This document shows positions 35,016-44,334 of a stretch of 64,000 nt of DNA, piece after piece. Each line of letters starts with the position of its first letter. Within the stretch, counting starts at the first letter, position 1. This stretch comes from Clostridium transplantifaecale (GTDB lineage Bacteria > Bacillota > Clostridia > Lachnospirales > Lachnospiraceae). Location: contig NZ_UYZY01000010.1 in assembly GCF_900626075.1 (NCBI RefSeq), positions 33,102 through 97,101 on the forward strand. The letters run 5' to 3'. Made by a program: the position numbers and the translations under genes. The notes beneath the pieces are model-generated. The model was not told the DNA's origin and did not search any database. It was given only the letters and a program-made list of their open reading frames with translations.

Positions 35016-35864
35016 ATGAAACTTACATTAAATGTGTCGCTGGCCGGAAAGACTGCCGTCATTACGGGCGCCGGAGGCGTTATCTGCGGATATATGGCAA
35101 AGGTGCTGGCGGCGGCAGGAGCCAACGTGGCGGTGCTTGACATTAACGTGGCGGCCGCGAAAAAAGTGGCGGATGAGATTGCGGCCGACGGCGGGACTGC
35201 GCTGGCAGTCGGATGTGATGTTTTGTCTGCGGACAGCTTAAAGGAGGCGCATGAGCTTGTAATGCGCACCTTTGGCCCCTGCCGGATCCTGATCAACGGG
35301 GCGGGAGGCAACAATCCCAGGGCGACAACGGACAGCGAGGGATTCAGGCAGTGCCAGATAGGACATGAAAAGACGTTCTTTGATATAGATAAAGAGAGCT
35401 GGAAGTTTGTTTTCGACTTGAACTTTACGGGCGCATTTCTGACAACCCAGGAATTCGCAGCGGATATGCTGGGGGAAGAACCATGTAATATTATCAACAT
35501 TGCATCGGTAAATACATTCCTCCCTCTGACGAAAATCCCGGCTTATGCGGCGGCAAAAGAGGCGGTCGGCAACTTTACGAAGTGGCTCGCCACCTATTTT
35601 GCAGAGACATCGATACGCGTCAACGCCATCGCCCCCGGCTTTTTATCTACCAACCAGACACAGGCGCTGTTCTATGAAAAAGACGGGGTGACGCCGACTG
35701 TGCGTCTTAATAAGATTATTGCGGGAACCCCGATGAAACGTCTTGGGAAACCGGAAGAATTGTCGGGAGCGCTGCTGTTTCTTTTGGATGATGAGGCTGC
35801 ATCGTTTATTACCGGCGCCATTCTTCCGGTGGACGGAGGATATACGGCATACAGCGGTGTATAA
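35016..35864 (+). CDS. SDR-family oxidoreductase, D-mannonate-oxidoreductase-like
   Basis: A 282-residue short-chain dehydrogenase. The N-terminal NAD(P) motif is VITGAGGVICGYMAKVLAAA; the catalytic triad is Ser of IINIASVNTF and Tyr-x3-Lys of YAAAKEAVG; the C-terminus is PVDGGYTAYSGV. The length and the NGAGGNNPRATTDSEGF insert resemble the SDR-type fructuronate reductases (UxuB/YjmF) of hexuronate operons. It could oxidise or reduce a hexonate or hexuronate imported by the TRAP system. GAGGAGGAGTAGAG precedes the ATG. Confidence 0.88.
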   Translation: MKLTLNVSLAGKTAVITGAGGVICGYMAKVLAAAGANVAVLDINVAAAKKVADEIAADGGTALAVGCDVLSADSLKEAHELVMRTFGPCRILINGAGGNNPRATTDSEGFRQCQIGHEKTFFDIDKESWKFVFDLNFTGAFLTTQEFAADMLGEEPCNIINIASVNTFLPLTKIPAYAAAKEAVGNFTKWLATYFAETSIRVNAIAPGFLSTNQTQALFYEKDGVTPTVRLNKIIAGTPMKRLGKPEELSGALLFLLDDEAASFITGAILPVDGGYTAYSGV

Positions 35865-35998
35865 ACTGCCGGGCGGGCAGTGAACTTAAAACCTGTTTTG
35901 TTATGTACAGTAATGCATGTGATGCTGCCAAACGGGCATTAGGCACATTGCCGGGTATGACGGTAAAATTGAGCCATGTATAAGGAAGGAAATATACA

Positions 35999-37018
35999 AT
36001 GAAAGCAATCATGATTGATAAGCCGGGAGAGATCCGTGTGGCAGAAATTCAGGATGCAAAGTGGAGGGAAGGGTGTGCGGTCATCGAGGTAAAGGCACTG
36101 GGGGTCTGCGGTTCCGATGTTCACGCCTATGCGGGAAAGAGCCCGAATGTATCATATCCTCTTGTGATAGGGCATGAAACAGCCGGGATTGTCACGGAGG
36201 TGGAAGAAGGAAATTCCTATGGGATCAGAAAGGGCGACAGAGTTGTCCTGGATCCGTATCTTTACTGCGGTTCCTGCTATCCCTGTTCCCAGGGAAGAAC
36301 GAACTGCTGTGAATCCCTGAACGTTCTGGGGGTTCAGACCGGCGGCAGTATGAGCGGATATTTTACACACCCTCTGAGCCATATGGTCAAGGTGCCGGAC
36401 TCCATGACATGGGAGGAGCTGGCCGTGACCGAGCCGCTTGTAATTGCGCTTCATGCGGTTCACAGCCTGAAACTGAAAGAGGGCGAGCACATCGTAATTA
36501 TCGGAGCCGGCGCTATCGGCATGCTGGTGGGGATGGCGGCTCTGGCTTACGGCGGAATCCCCATTATGGTGGATATTGTGGATCAAAGGCTGGAACTGGC
36601 AAAGACTTTGGGTATAGCGCATACCGTGAATTCCATGACGGATGATGCCGTTTCTTATATTAAAGAGATAACCGGCGGGCGGATGGCGGAATGCGTATCC
36701 GAGGTCTCGGGTTCTGCGGCCGGAGTCGGGAATGCGCTGGACTACGCGGCGTCCACGGGAAGAGTGGCTCTGACCGGCTGGCCGAATAAACCGGTTGAAC
36801 TTCCCACCGCAGTGATTACAAGAAAAGAGCTGCAGATTGTCGGTTCGCGGACCGGAGTGACAAAGGAATTTGTGGAGGCGGTCGAGCTGATTTCTTCCGG
36901 CAGGGTTCCGGCGGCCAATATCATTTCAAAAGCTGTTTCCTTTGAGGAACTGCCTGAGGCGATTGCCCATCTGGACGCCTGTCCGGGAGACTGGCTGAAA
37001 CTGATCGCATTATTATGA
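35999..37018 (+). CDS. Zinc-dependent medium-chain dehydrogenase (cluster 2)
   Basis: A 339-residue MDR-family dehydrogenase of the L-idonate/galactonate/sorbitol type (YjmD-like). Catalytic zinc motif LGVCGSDVHAYAGKSP and IGHETAGIV; structural zinc CGSCYPCSQGRTNCC; cofactor site IIGAGAIGMLVGMAAL. It differs from the cluster 1 dehydrogenase but has the same fold and place in the operon. The 134 bp gap upstream holds a weak GC hairpin only. Its stop overlaps the start of the HAD gene. Confidence 0.9.
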   Translation: MKAIMIDKPGEIRVAEIQDAKWREGCAVIEVKALGVCGSDVHAYAGKSPNVSYPLVIGHETAGIVTEVEEGNSYGIRKGDRVVLDPYLYCGSCYPCSQGRTNCCESLNVLGVQTGGSMSGYFTHPLSHMVKVPDSMTWEELAVTEPLVIALHAVHSLKLKEGEHIVIIGAGAIGMLVGMAALAYGGIPIMVDIVDQRLELAKTLGIAHTVNSMTDDAVSYIKEITGGRMAECVSEVSGSAAGVGNALDYAASTGRVALTGWPNKPVELPTAVITRKELQIVGSRTGVTKEFVEAVELISSGRVPAANIISKAVSFEELPEAIAHLDACPGDWLKLIALL

Positions 37019-37668
37019 TAATAGAAGGCGTAATATTCGACATGGACGGCCTGATGTTCGACACGGAACGGCTCGGACTGGAAGGCTGGAAAAAAGCCGG
37101 CAGGATACTGGGATATCCTGTCGGCGAGGAAGTGGTGGCCGGGATAAGGGGCTGTAACCGGGCGGACGCAAAGAAGAAGTTCAAAGCACAGTACGGCGAA
37201 GGCTTCAATTACGAACAGGCTCTTCAGATACGGCTTCATTATGCGGAAGAGATGTTAAGGAAACAGGGAATACCGGTCAAACCGGGACTTTACCGGCTGC
37301 TGGAGACACTGAGGAATAAGAGAATCCCTATGGGGGTCGCCACCGGAAGCAGCCGGGAGACGGCATTGTCTAATTTGAAAAATGCCGGCATCCGGGAGTA
37401 CTTTAGTGCGATAGTCTGCGGAGACGAGGTGGAGCACGCAAAGCCGTGGCCGGACATTTTCATCAGGACGGCGGAGTGCCTGGGCACGGACTGCAGCAGA
37501 ACGATGGTCTTCGAGGACAGCTCAAACGGGATTGAGGCGGCGTCACGTGCGGGCTGTATTCCCGTCATGGTCCCGGATTTGACGCGGCCGGACGATGCGC
37601 TCAGGGCAAAATGTTACCGGGTGATTGAGAATCTGGGTGAGGCCGGGGAATTTTTTGAGAGGAAATGA
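37015..37668 (+). CDS. HAD-family phosphatase, beta-phosphoglucomutase-like
   Basis: A 217-residue HAD hydrolase of subfamily IA. Motif I is IFDMDGLMFDTE (two catalytic Asp), motif II is GVATGSSRE (Thr/Ser), motif III Lys is in HAKPWPDIF, and motif IV is FEDSSNGIEAA. It would dephosphorylate a sugar phosphate, or isomerise a hexose phosphate. ATGA overlap with the dehydrogenase shows coupling; it ends the cluster 2 operon. The last codons (FFERK-stop) coincide with the head of repeat R4, so the C-terminus may be partly repeat-derived. Confidence 0.9.
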   Translation: MIIEGVIFDMDGLMFDTERLGLEGWKKAGRILGYPVGEEVVAGIRGCNRADAKKKFKAQYGEGFNYEQALQIRLHYAEEMLRKQGIPVKPGLYRLLETLRNKRIPMGVATGSSRETALSNLKNAGIREYFSAIVCGDEVEHAKPWPDIFIRTAECLGTDCSRTMVFEDSSNGIEAASRAGCIPVMVPDLTRPDDALRAKCYRVIENLGEAGEFFERK

Positions 37669-38015
37669 GAACGCCGCCGGGACGGCCGGGGTTCGGGATG
37701 GTGAGGGGGAGATTGTGAGTCTTCAGTCCCGGCTTGTAGGTTGTGGTGAGGGGGAATCCAGGAGAAAAAATTCCTACGGGGACCCGCTCCCGCTTGTGGA
37801 GCGCACAGCGGATGCTAAGACGTCAAAGAACGCCGTCTAAGCACCAGTGGGCTCCAATGTCCCCTTCGGAAAGTTTTCTCCTTCCTTCCCCGGGCAGGTT
37901 GTCGACGGGACTGAAGACGCGAAGGTTTTCGCCATCCCGAACCCCGGCCTGCGGCCGCTGATTTGTTCTTATTCCTTCAAAAGGGGGAGATACTGTCGCT
38001 GCCACTACGTTTCCT
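37655..38015 (+). repeat. Foldback element R4 (plus orientation)
   Basis: The head TTGAGAGGAAATGAGAACGCC includes the TGA stop of the HAD gene. GTCTTCAGTCCCGG (37719-37732) faces CGGGACTGAAGAC (37906-37918). The outer arms are of R2 type (GGCCGGGGTTCGGGATGG and complement), but the inner core matches R3/R7 instead (ATTCCTACGGGGAC, TCCCCTTCGGAAAG). So R4 is a mosaic of modules found separately elsewhere. The tail ends CGCTGCCACTACG. Confidence 0.8.
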
Positions 38016-38089
38016 CGAATTCCAGGAGAATGTCTCCCTATATGGTATTAAATTGATGAATCTGAGTTTTGGCGCCTGACCTATCTTTA

Positions 38090-38185
38090 AATTACCATTG
38101 AAATTTTTGATTAATCATAAAAAATCAGCTTTAGATTTATCTCAGAATTCAGCCTGAAACACCTTCAAAAGGTAAAGATTCACGA
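38090..38185. repeat. AT-rich linker conserved between paired elements (copy 2)
   Basis: Homologous to 21262-21350: ACCATTGAAATTTTTGATTA, ATCATAAAAAATCA and AAGGTAAAGATTCACGACTA occur in the same order. Confidence 0.6.
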
Positions 38186-38548
38186 CTACATAGTGGCAGC
38201 GACAAGTGCCTTCCCCCATTGAAGAAAAAGGACAAATCAGCTGCCGCAGGCCAGGGGCCGGGCAGCCGTCCTGGCTGAGTCTTTCGTCCCGGCCATAACC
38301 TTCCTGCGGGGAAGAAGGGAGAAAAAGATTCCGGAGGGAACCTGGGAGTTCATTGGTACTTACCGAGGTCTTTTCGAGGTTAGTCCCATTATGTACTCCA
38401 ACGAGCGCGAGCGTTTCCCGCAGGAACTTTTTCTGCCCGGATTCCCTGCTCACGACACCCTGACGCCCGGGACGAAAGACTCACCGATCCCCCTCACCAC
38501 CCCGGCCCCTGACCTGACGGCGGCGTCCTCATTTCTCAATCAAATCCC
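38182..38548 (-). repeat. Foldback element R5 (minus orientation)
   Basis: GTCTTTCGTCCCGG (38279-38292) is matched by CCGGGACGAAAGAC (38467-38480): relative to R2 the hexamer TTCAGT has become TTTCGT in one arm and its exact complement in the other. The head ends CTCATTTCTCAATCAAATCCC, the inverse of the head seen in R6 and R8. Paired tail-to-tail with R4. Confidence 0.8.
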
Positions 38549-38687
38549 TATTTCCTTATCTGGCAATTCCTCCCTTCATATGATATGATGTAAAAATAAT
38601 ACATGCATCCAGACACATGGGGACGCATTTACAACATCTGCTTAAACATCATACCAGGTTCCGGAAGGGTCTGGCACAGGGGGAATT

Positions 38688-39806
38688 ATGATAAAAGTAT
38701 TCTTAGTAGAGGACGAGGCCATCATACGCCGCGGGATCCGCGACAATATCGACTGGAATGCCAACGGATTTGAATTTGTGGGAGAAGCGGGGGATGGAGA
38801 ATATGCCTATCCTCTCATTTTAAAGACGGAACCGGACATCCTTGTGACCGACGTGAAAATGCCGTTTATGGACGGACTGGAACTCAGCCGTCTTGTGAAA
38901 AAGGCGCTGCCCCAGACGAAGATTATCATATTGAGCGGTTATAATGAATTCGACTACGCCAAAGAGGCTATTAAAATAGGAATCAGCGATTATCTTTTAA
39001 AACCGGTCACATCGGTAAACCTGATTGACGCGCTTAAGAAGGTGGCGGAAACCGTCAGGGAGGAGCGTGAGAAGAGCAGGCTCCTGGAGCGGTATTTTGT
39101 CAGCTATGAAAAATATACGGAATTTCTGGACAAGACCGATTACAGCGGGGTGGACCGGAAGCTGATAGAAGATTTTCTGAAGTTGGGTTCCCTGGATGAG
39201 TGCGCTCTTTTTGTTGATGAGTATTTTCAGGCCGTGGGAGAACATAATTATAAGTCCCTCCTGCTCCGGCAGTATATGGTGATGGATATCTTTTACTGTG
39301 TCCAGGAATTTATGAAAGGAATTAACGTCCAGCCGGAGGATGTGCCGGAGGAGCGCCGGGATATTAAACTGATTCCCAAGGCGATTGTGAGTGTTGAGAC
39401 GACGCTGATGTATCTGAAGGATCTTTTTGTCTTCGCACTGACGATGAGGGACAGGGTTTCAAATGACCGGTACGGCACACTGATCCGGGAGGCCAGGGAT
39501 TATATTGCGGAAAACTATAGCAAGAGCGACTTTTCCCTGAATATGATAGCCAACCATATCGGAGTCAGCCCGAGCTATTTCAGTTCCATCTTCAAACAGG
39601 AGACGGGACAGTCCTTTGTTGAATATCTTACCAAGGTCAGAATTGACAAGGCCTGTGAGCTTTTAAAGTGTACGACGCTGAGGACAGCGGAGATTGGGGA
39701 GCGTGTGGGATATAATGATCCCCATTATTTCAGTTCAACCTTTAAAAAGACAACGGGCCAGTCACCCAAGGAGTTCAAAGCAAAGGAAGTTAAAAATGAT
39801 AACTGA
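38688..39806 (+). CDS. AraC-type response regulator, YesN-like
   Basis: A 372-residue response regulator. The N-terminal receiver has VFLVEDEAIIRRGIRDNI, the phospho-acceptor Asp in DILVTDVKMPFMDGLEL, and Lys in YLLKPVTS. The C-terminal 100 residues are an AraC pair of helix-turn-helix motifs (SLNMIANHIGVSPSYFSSIF and IGERVGYNDPHYFSSTFKKT). Such regulators activate nearby sugar ABC transporters when phosphorylated by a YesM kinase. The kinase gene overlaps by 11 bp, and the YtfQ-type importer follows 264 bp downstream and is the likely target. Confidence 0.95.
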   Translation: MIKVFLVEDEAIIRRGIRDNIDWNANGFEFVGEAGDGEYAYPLILKTEPDILVTDVKMPFMDGLELSRLVKKALPQTKIIILSGYNEFDYAKEAIKIGISDYLLKPVTSVNLIDALKKVAETVREEREKSRLLERYFVSYEKYTEFLDKTDYSGVDRKLIEDFLKLGSLDECALFVDEYFQAVGEHNYKSLLLRQYMVMDIFYCVQEFMKGINVQPEDVPEERRDIKLIPKAIVSVETTLMYLKDLFVFALTMRDRVSNDRYGTLIREARDYIAENYSKSDFSLNMIANHIGVSPSYFSSIFKQETGQSFVEYLTKVRIDKACELLKCTTLRTAEIGERVGYNDPHYFSSTFKKTTGQSPKEFKAKEVKNDN

Positions 39807-41355
39807 GAACAGCAGGCGGGAGACAATGAATCAGTCCGAGGACAGGAGAACGGGGCTTAGAAAGGTAACGCTGAAAATGCGCCTGACCCTCCTGCTTTTT
39901 GTCATAGCAATCCCCCTGACCGGGATGGTGCTGGGCATACTCGTCATGATCCAAAATTATTCCAATTCCTATAAAAATATCATGGCCAACGTGAAAGTTG
40001 CCAACGAGTATAATCTTAAATTTAAAGAAGAGATGGAATATTCCATGTACCGCGTTATGATTGGCCTGATTGACGCGGGGCAGTTTGAGAACGGCGATAT
40101 TATAGAAGGAGAAAGCCGGTATGCGACCGTAGTCAAGAATCCGGTGAATCTGATTAATTCCGCCCGGTATGCTTTTTCAAATACAGTGGAGCGGACACCG
40201 GGATCGGACAGTGATATCAAAATCCGGGGAATTTTATCCTGCCTGGATTCTCTGGAAAAAGCGGTGAACAAGATGATCGGGAATTCCAAGCTGGCCGGAA
40301 CCTACGATGAAAATTTTAACATATGGGAAAATGACATCCAGGGCCTTTGTTCCATGATTCAGGACTATATCACACAGTATAATTACTATGAGATCCTTAA
40401 AATGGAAGATTTGCAGAAGGAGCTTGAACTGCATACAAAACAGATTGTAGGCGGTTTTCTGGCGCTTCTCGCCGGAGTCCTGGTGGTCGGATTTACGCTC
40501 TCGGTGATGATCACAAAGTCGGTGACCAACCCCATCAACAATTTAAAGCAGACGGCAGAACGGCTGGGACGCGGAGAGCTGGAGGCCAGGGCAAAGATGT
40601 GCGGCCTGGAGGAAATCAATGTGCTCGGCAGGACACTGAACAGGATGAGCGACGAGATTGCGGGGCTGATGGAGAAGACGAGGCAGGAGCAGAAGAACCT
40701 CAGGGAGGCGGAGCTGAAGCTCCACCAGGAACAGATTAACCCTCATTTTCTCTATAATACGCTGGATTCTATTGTCTGGATGGCGGAGGGCGGCAATAAC
40801 CGGCAGGTGGTGGAGATGACTACTGATCTGAGCGATTTCTTCAGGACGGTGCTCTCGGGCGGCAATGATTTTATCACGATAGCCGAGGAGGAGTCCCATA
40901 TCCGCAGCTATCTGAAAATCCAGAAAATTAGATATGAGGACATCCTGGACTACAGGATCAATATTGAACCGTCAATTAAGGACAAGATTGTACTCAAGAT
41001 GATCCTCCAGCCGATTGTGGAGAATGCCCTGTACCACGGGATAAAAAATAAACGGGGAGGCGGTTCCATTATCGTACGCGGCTATGAGGACAGAAACGGA
41101 ATCGTCTTTGAAGTGGAGGACAACGGAATCGGAATGGATGAGGAGATGCTCCGCCGCCTGAGACAGAAACTTAAGGGAAACGGAAATATCGAGGTCAGCA
41201 AAAAGGGCGGTTTCGGTTTGAATAATGTGGCGCAGCGGATCAGGATGTATTATGGAGAGGGAGCCGACATCACGGTTGAGTCGGAACCCGACGTGGGAAC
41301 CTGTATTAAAGTGTACCTGGGAAGCTTTTTAAAAGAAAATCGAAAAAAATCATAA
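39796..41355 (+). CDS. Sensor histidine kinase, YesM-like
   Basis: A 519-residue membrane kinase. ATG at 39796 has AAGGAAG 8 bp upstream. One membrane span (LTLLLFVIAIPLTGMVLGIL) is followed by an extracellular sensor of about 180 residues, a second span (LLAGVLVVGFTLSVM), a HAMP domain, and the HisKA_7TM-type kinase: QINPHFLYNTLDSIVW (phospho-His), VENALYHGIKNK (N box), VEDNGIGMDEE (G1) and GGFGLNNVAQRI (G2). It likely senses the sugar or its loaded binding protein and phosphorylates the YesN partner. Confidence 0.95.
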   Translation: MITENSRRETMNQSEDRRTGLRKVTLKMRLTLLLFVIAIPLTGMVLGILVMIQNYSNSYKNIMANVKVANEYNLKFKEEMEYSMYRVMIGLIDAGQFENGDIIEGESRYATVVKNPVNLINSARYAFSNTVERTPGSDSDIKIRGILSCLDSLEKAVNKMIGNSKLAGTYDENFNIWENDIQGLCSMIQDYITQYNYYEILKMEDLQKELELHTKQIVGGFLALLAGVLVVGFTLSVMITKSVTNPINNLKQTAERLGRGELEARAKMCGLEEINVLGRTLNRMSDEIAGLMEKTRQEQKNLREAELKLHQEQINPHFLYNTLDSIVWMAEGGNNRQVVEMTTDLSDFFRTVLSGGNDFITIAEEESHIRSYLKIQKIRYEDILDYRINIEPSIKDKIVLKMILQPIVENALYHGIKNKRGGGSIIVRGYEDRNGIVFEVEDNGIGMDEEMLRRLRQKLKGNGNIEVSKKGGFGLNNVAQRIRMYYGEGADITVESEPDVGTCIKVYLGSFLKENRKKS

Positions 41356-41446
41356 ACTTTTCGAAAAAAATCACAAGTTTTTTCTCTTGACCGGGGGGAA
41401 ATCCGGGAAATAGGTGGAAAACAGTGTAAAAATTTTAACCTTTTTC

Positions 41447-41485
41447 AAAAGATGCTCTGTTTAAAAATTGCAGGGCATCTTTTAT
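41447..41485 (+). terminator. Hairpin between yesMN and the ABC operon
   Basis: AAAAGATGC...CTG pairs with CAGGGCATCTTTT, then ATAATATAAAC. Probably the terminator of the yesNM unit; a TATAAT at its edge might also be a -10 box. Confidence 0.5.
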
Positions 41486-41618
41486 AATATAAACATAAAG
41501 ATGATAAGTAAAAAATACTTTTCACTTTGTACAGACGATGGAAAGACAAGATTCTTTTCACCGGACGAAACAGAAAACAGCGACAAATGTAACCCAAAAA
41601 CAAGGAGGAAGAAGTACT

Positions 41619-42701
41619 ATGAAAAAAAGATTTTTATCAGCAGCTCTTACCGTAGCAATGGCAGTGTCCATGACAGCATGCTCCAGCAAACCGGCAGAAA
41701 CGGCACCGGCAACTGAGGCGGCAGCGCCTGCAGAGACTGAAGCACCAGCCGCAGATGCAGAGACAGAGGCAAAAGAGGCAGCAGCAGAGACAGGTGACAA
41801 GGAGCTCATCACAGTCGGATACGCACAGGTTGGCGCCGAGTCTGACTGGAGAACCGCGAATACAGAGTCTTTCAAATCTACATTTACAGAAGAAAACGGC
41901 TACAAGCTCATTTTTGATGACGCTCAGCAGAAACAGGAAAACCAGATTAAGGCAATCCGTTCCTTCATCCAGCAGGATGTAGATTACATTGTAGTAGCTC
42001 CTGTAGTTGAAACAGGATGGGAAACCGTTCTTGAAGAAGCTAAAGAAGCAGGCATCCCGGTTATTCTCTCCGACCGTATGATGCAGGTATCCGACGATTC
42101 CCTCTTTGAAGCATGGGTAGGCGGAAACTTCGTAAAAGAAGGCGAGACATGCGGAAACTGGCTGGCTGATTACTTAAAAGCACAGGGACGCGAAAGCGAA
42201 GACATCAACATCGTAACAATTCAGGGTACCATCGGCGCATCTGCTCAGGTTGGCCGTACGGAAGGTTTTGCAAACATCCTGAAAGATCATTCCAACTGGA
42301 AAATGCTTGATATGCAGACAGGTGAATTCACACAGGCTAAAGGCCAGGAAGTTATGGAGTCCTTCTTAAAGAGCTATGACGATATCGACGTAGTTATCTG
42401 TGAGAACGACAACGAAGCATTCGGCGCAATCGATGCCATCAAGGCAGCAGGCAAAACATGCGGACCAGAGGGCGACATCATTGTAGTTGGTTTCGACTCT
42501 GTTAAGGCAGCATTTGAATCCATGATCGCAGGCGACTTAAACGCAACATTCGAGTGCAATCCGCTTCACGGACCACGTGTAGCTGAAATTATCCAGAAGC
42601 TGGAAAAAGGCGAGACAGTTGAGAAGATTCAGTACGTAGACGAAGCATACTTCGATACAAGCATGGATCTTGAGAACATCTTAAAAGAAAGAGCATACTA
42701 A
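41619..42701 (+). CDS. Sugar ABC transporter substrate-binding lipoprotein, YtfQ-like
   Basis: A 360-residue periplasmic-binding protein of the ribose/galactofuranose type. The start at 41619 follows CAAGGAGGAAGAAG. Lipobox near SMTACSSKP, then an Ala/Glu/Pro/Thr linker. Mature features: VGYAQVGAESDWRTANTESF, FIQQDVDYIVVAPVVETGWE, IPVILSDRMMQ and CENDNEAFGAIDAI, matching YtfQ. The downstream arabinose genes suggest it binds L-arabinose or an arabinose-containing furanose. A GC hairpin (42739-42787) separates it from the ATPase gene, consistent with making more binding protein than permease. Confidence 0.92.
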   Translation: MKKRFLSAALTVAMAVSMTACSSKPAETAPATEAAAPAETEAPAADAETEAKEAAAETGDKELITVGYAQVGAESDWRTANTESFKSTFTEENGYKLIFDDAQQKQENQIKAIRSFIQQDVDYIVVAPVVETGWETVLEEAKEAGIPVILSDRMMQVSDDSLFEAWVGGNFVKEGETCGNWLADYLKAQGRESEDINIVTIQGTIGASAQVGRTEGFANILKDHSNWKMLDMQTGEFTQAKGQEVMESFLKSYDDIDVVICENDNEAFGAIDAIKAAGKTCGPEGDIIVVGFDSVKAAFESMIAGDLNATFECNPLHGPRVAEIIQKLEKGETVEKIQYVDEAYFDTSMDLENILKERAY

Positions 42702-42738
42702 TTAAACATATCTACATAGGCCAATATTGATTTAGTAA

Positions 42739-42787
42739 TCAGGAGGCGTGGGGCCGGAGGCTTAGGTTTCCTCCCTGCGTCTCCTTT
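42739..42787 (+). terminator. Intercistronic hairpin (partial terminator) after ytfQ
   Basis: AGGAGGCG...GGAGG pairs with CCTCC...CGTCTCCT and is followed by TTTTG. Such hairpins stabilise or partly end transcripts after binding protein genes. Confidence 0.6.
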
Positions 42788-42815
42788 TGTGTGTAAAAAA
42801 GGAGGCAAAGCTTTT

Positions 42816-44333
42816 ATGGAAAAGGATTCCGTTCTTGAAATGAGGCACATATATAAGACATTCCCAGGTGTAAAAGCTCTGCAGAATGTGGATTTCACCC
42901 TCAAAAAAGGTGAGATACATGCCCTGATGGGTGAAAACGGCGCAGGCAAGTCCACGCTGATTAAAGTTCTGACAGGAGTAGAGGAGTTTGAAACAGGGGA
43001 AATCATGATCGACGGCTGTGATCACACCATCATCAACCGCAGCCCTCAGGAAGCGCAGCAGAAAGGTATCAGTACCGTTTATCAGGAGATCAACCTCTGT
43101 CCGAACCTGACGGTGGCGGAAAACCTATTTATCGGCAGGGAACCGAGAAAAGGGGGCCTGATCGACTGGAAGACCATGAACAGGAAAGCAAGTGAGCTGT
43201 TAGACAGCCTTGATATAAATGCAGACGTTACGAAGACGATTGACAATTACTCCATCGCAATCCAGCAGATGATTGCAATTGCCCGGGCCGTGGATATGTC
43301 GGCTAAGGTGCTGATTCTGGATGAGCCGACATCCTCGCTGGATGACGGAGAGGTGGAGAAGCTTTTTGACCTGATGCGGAAACTCAGGTCGGAGGGGGTC
43401 GGAATCATCTTCGTTACGCATTTCCTCGAGCAGGTATATGCGGTATGCGATAAAATTACGGTGCTCAGAAACGGCCAGCTGGTAGGCCAATATACAACAG
43501 CAGAGCTTCCGAGAGTACAGCTTGTAGCCAAGATGATGGGCAAGGATTTCGACGACCTGGCAGCCATCAAGGAGGAAAAAGGAGCCGAGGCCGTACACGG
43601 TGAGGACGATATTGTCATTAAGGCGGCCGGACTTGGAAAGAAAGGTTACATAAAACCATTTGACCTTGTGATCCATAAAGGAGAAGTAATCGGCTTTACC
43701 GGACTGCTCGGTTCGGGAAGATCGGAGACGGTCAGGGTGATTTACGGGGCGGAGCGCTCCGACGAGGGAGAACTCTCCATCAAGGGAAAGAAAATAACGG
43801 CAAAACATCCGATTGTTTCAATGAATGAAGGCATGGCTTACCTGCCGGAGGATCGGAAGAACGAGGGGATTATCGCGGATCTGTCCGTCAGGGAAAACCT
43901 GATTATGGCTCTTCAGGCAAAGCGCGGCATGTTCCGCCTGCTCAGTAAAAAGCAGCAGGAAGAATATACAGATAAATATATTGAAATGCTCCAGATTAAA
44001 ACGGCCAGCCGGGAAACGCCGATTAAATCGCTGTCCGGCGGCAACCAGCAGAAGGTAATTATCGGAAGATGGCTCCTGACCAATCCTGATTTCCTGATTC
44101 TTGACGAGCCCACCAGAGGTATTGACGTCGGCACTAAGACGGAGATTCAGAAGCTGGTTGTGAAACTGGCGGAAGAGGGCATGGCTGTGGTATTTATCTC
44201 TTCTGAAATTGAGGAAATGCTCAGAACCTGCGACCGCATGGTAGTTATGCGTGACGGCGCAAAGGTCGGGGAGCTGGACGGGGAAGAAATGAACCAGTCA
44301 ACGATTATGTCAACCATTGCAGGAGGTCAGTAA
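42816..44333 (+). CDS. Sugar ABC transporter ATPase, YtfR-like (two ABC domains)
   Basis: A 505-residue duplicated ATPase of the RbsA/MglA/YtfR class. First domain: Walker A GENGAGKST, signature-like region and Walker B VLILDEPTSSLD. Second domain: degenerate Walker A region GLLGSGRSE, signature LSGGNQQKVIIGRWL and Walker B LILDEPTRGID. Two ABC domains in one chain are normal for this class. AAAAAAGGAGGCAAAGC precedes the ATG. It couples ATP hydrolysis to the two permeases encoded next. Confidence 0.95.
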   Translation: MEKDSVLEMRHIYKTFPGVKALQNVDFTLKKGEIHALMGENGAGKSTLIKVLTGVEEFETGEIMIDGCDHTIINRSPQEAQQKGISTVYQEINLCPNLTVAENLFIGREPRKGGLIDWKTMNRKASELLDSLDINADVTKTIDNYSIAIQQMIAIARAVDMSAKVLILDEPTSSLDDGEVEKLFDLMRKLRSEGVGIIFVTHFLEQVYAVCDKITVLRNGQLVGQYTTAELPRVQLVAKMMGKDFDDLAAIKEEKGAEAVHGEDDIVIKAAGLGKKGYIKPFDLVIHKGEVIGFTGLLGSGRSETVRVIYGAERSDEGELSIKGKKITAKHPIVSMNEGMAYLPEDRKNEGIIADLSVRENLIMALQAKRGMFRLLSKKQQEEYTDKYIEMLQIKTASRETPIKSLSGGNQQKVIIGRWLLTNPDFLILDEPTRGIDVGTKTEIQKLVVKLAEEGMAVVFISSEIEEMLRTCDRMVVMRDGAKVGELDGEEMNQSTIMSTIAGGQ

Positions 44334-44334
44334 T

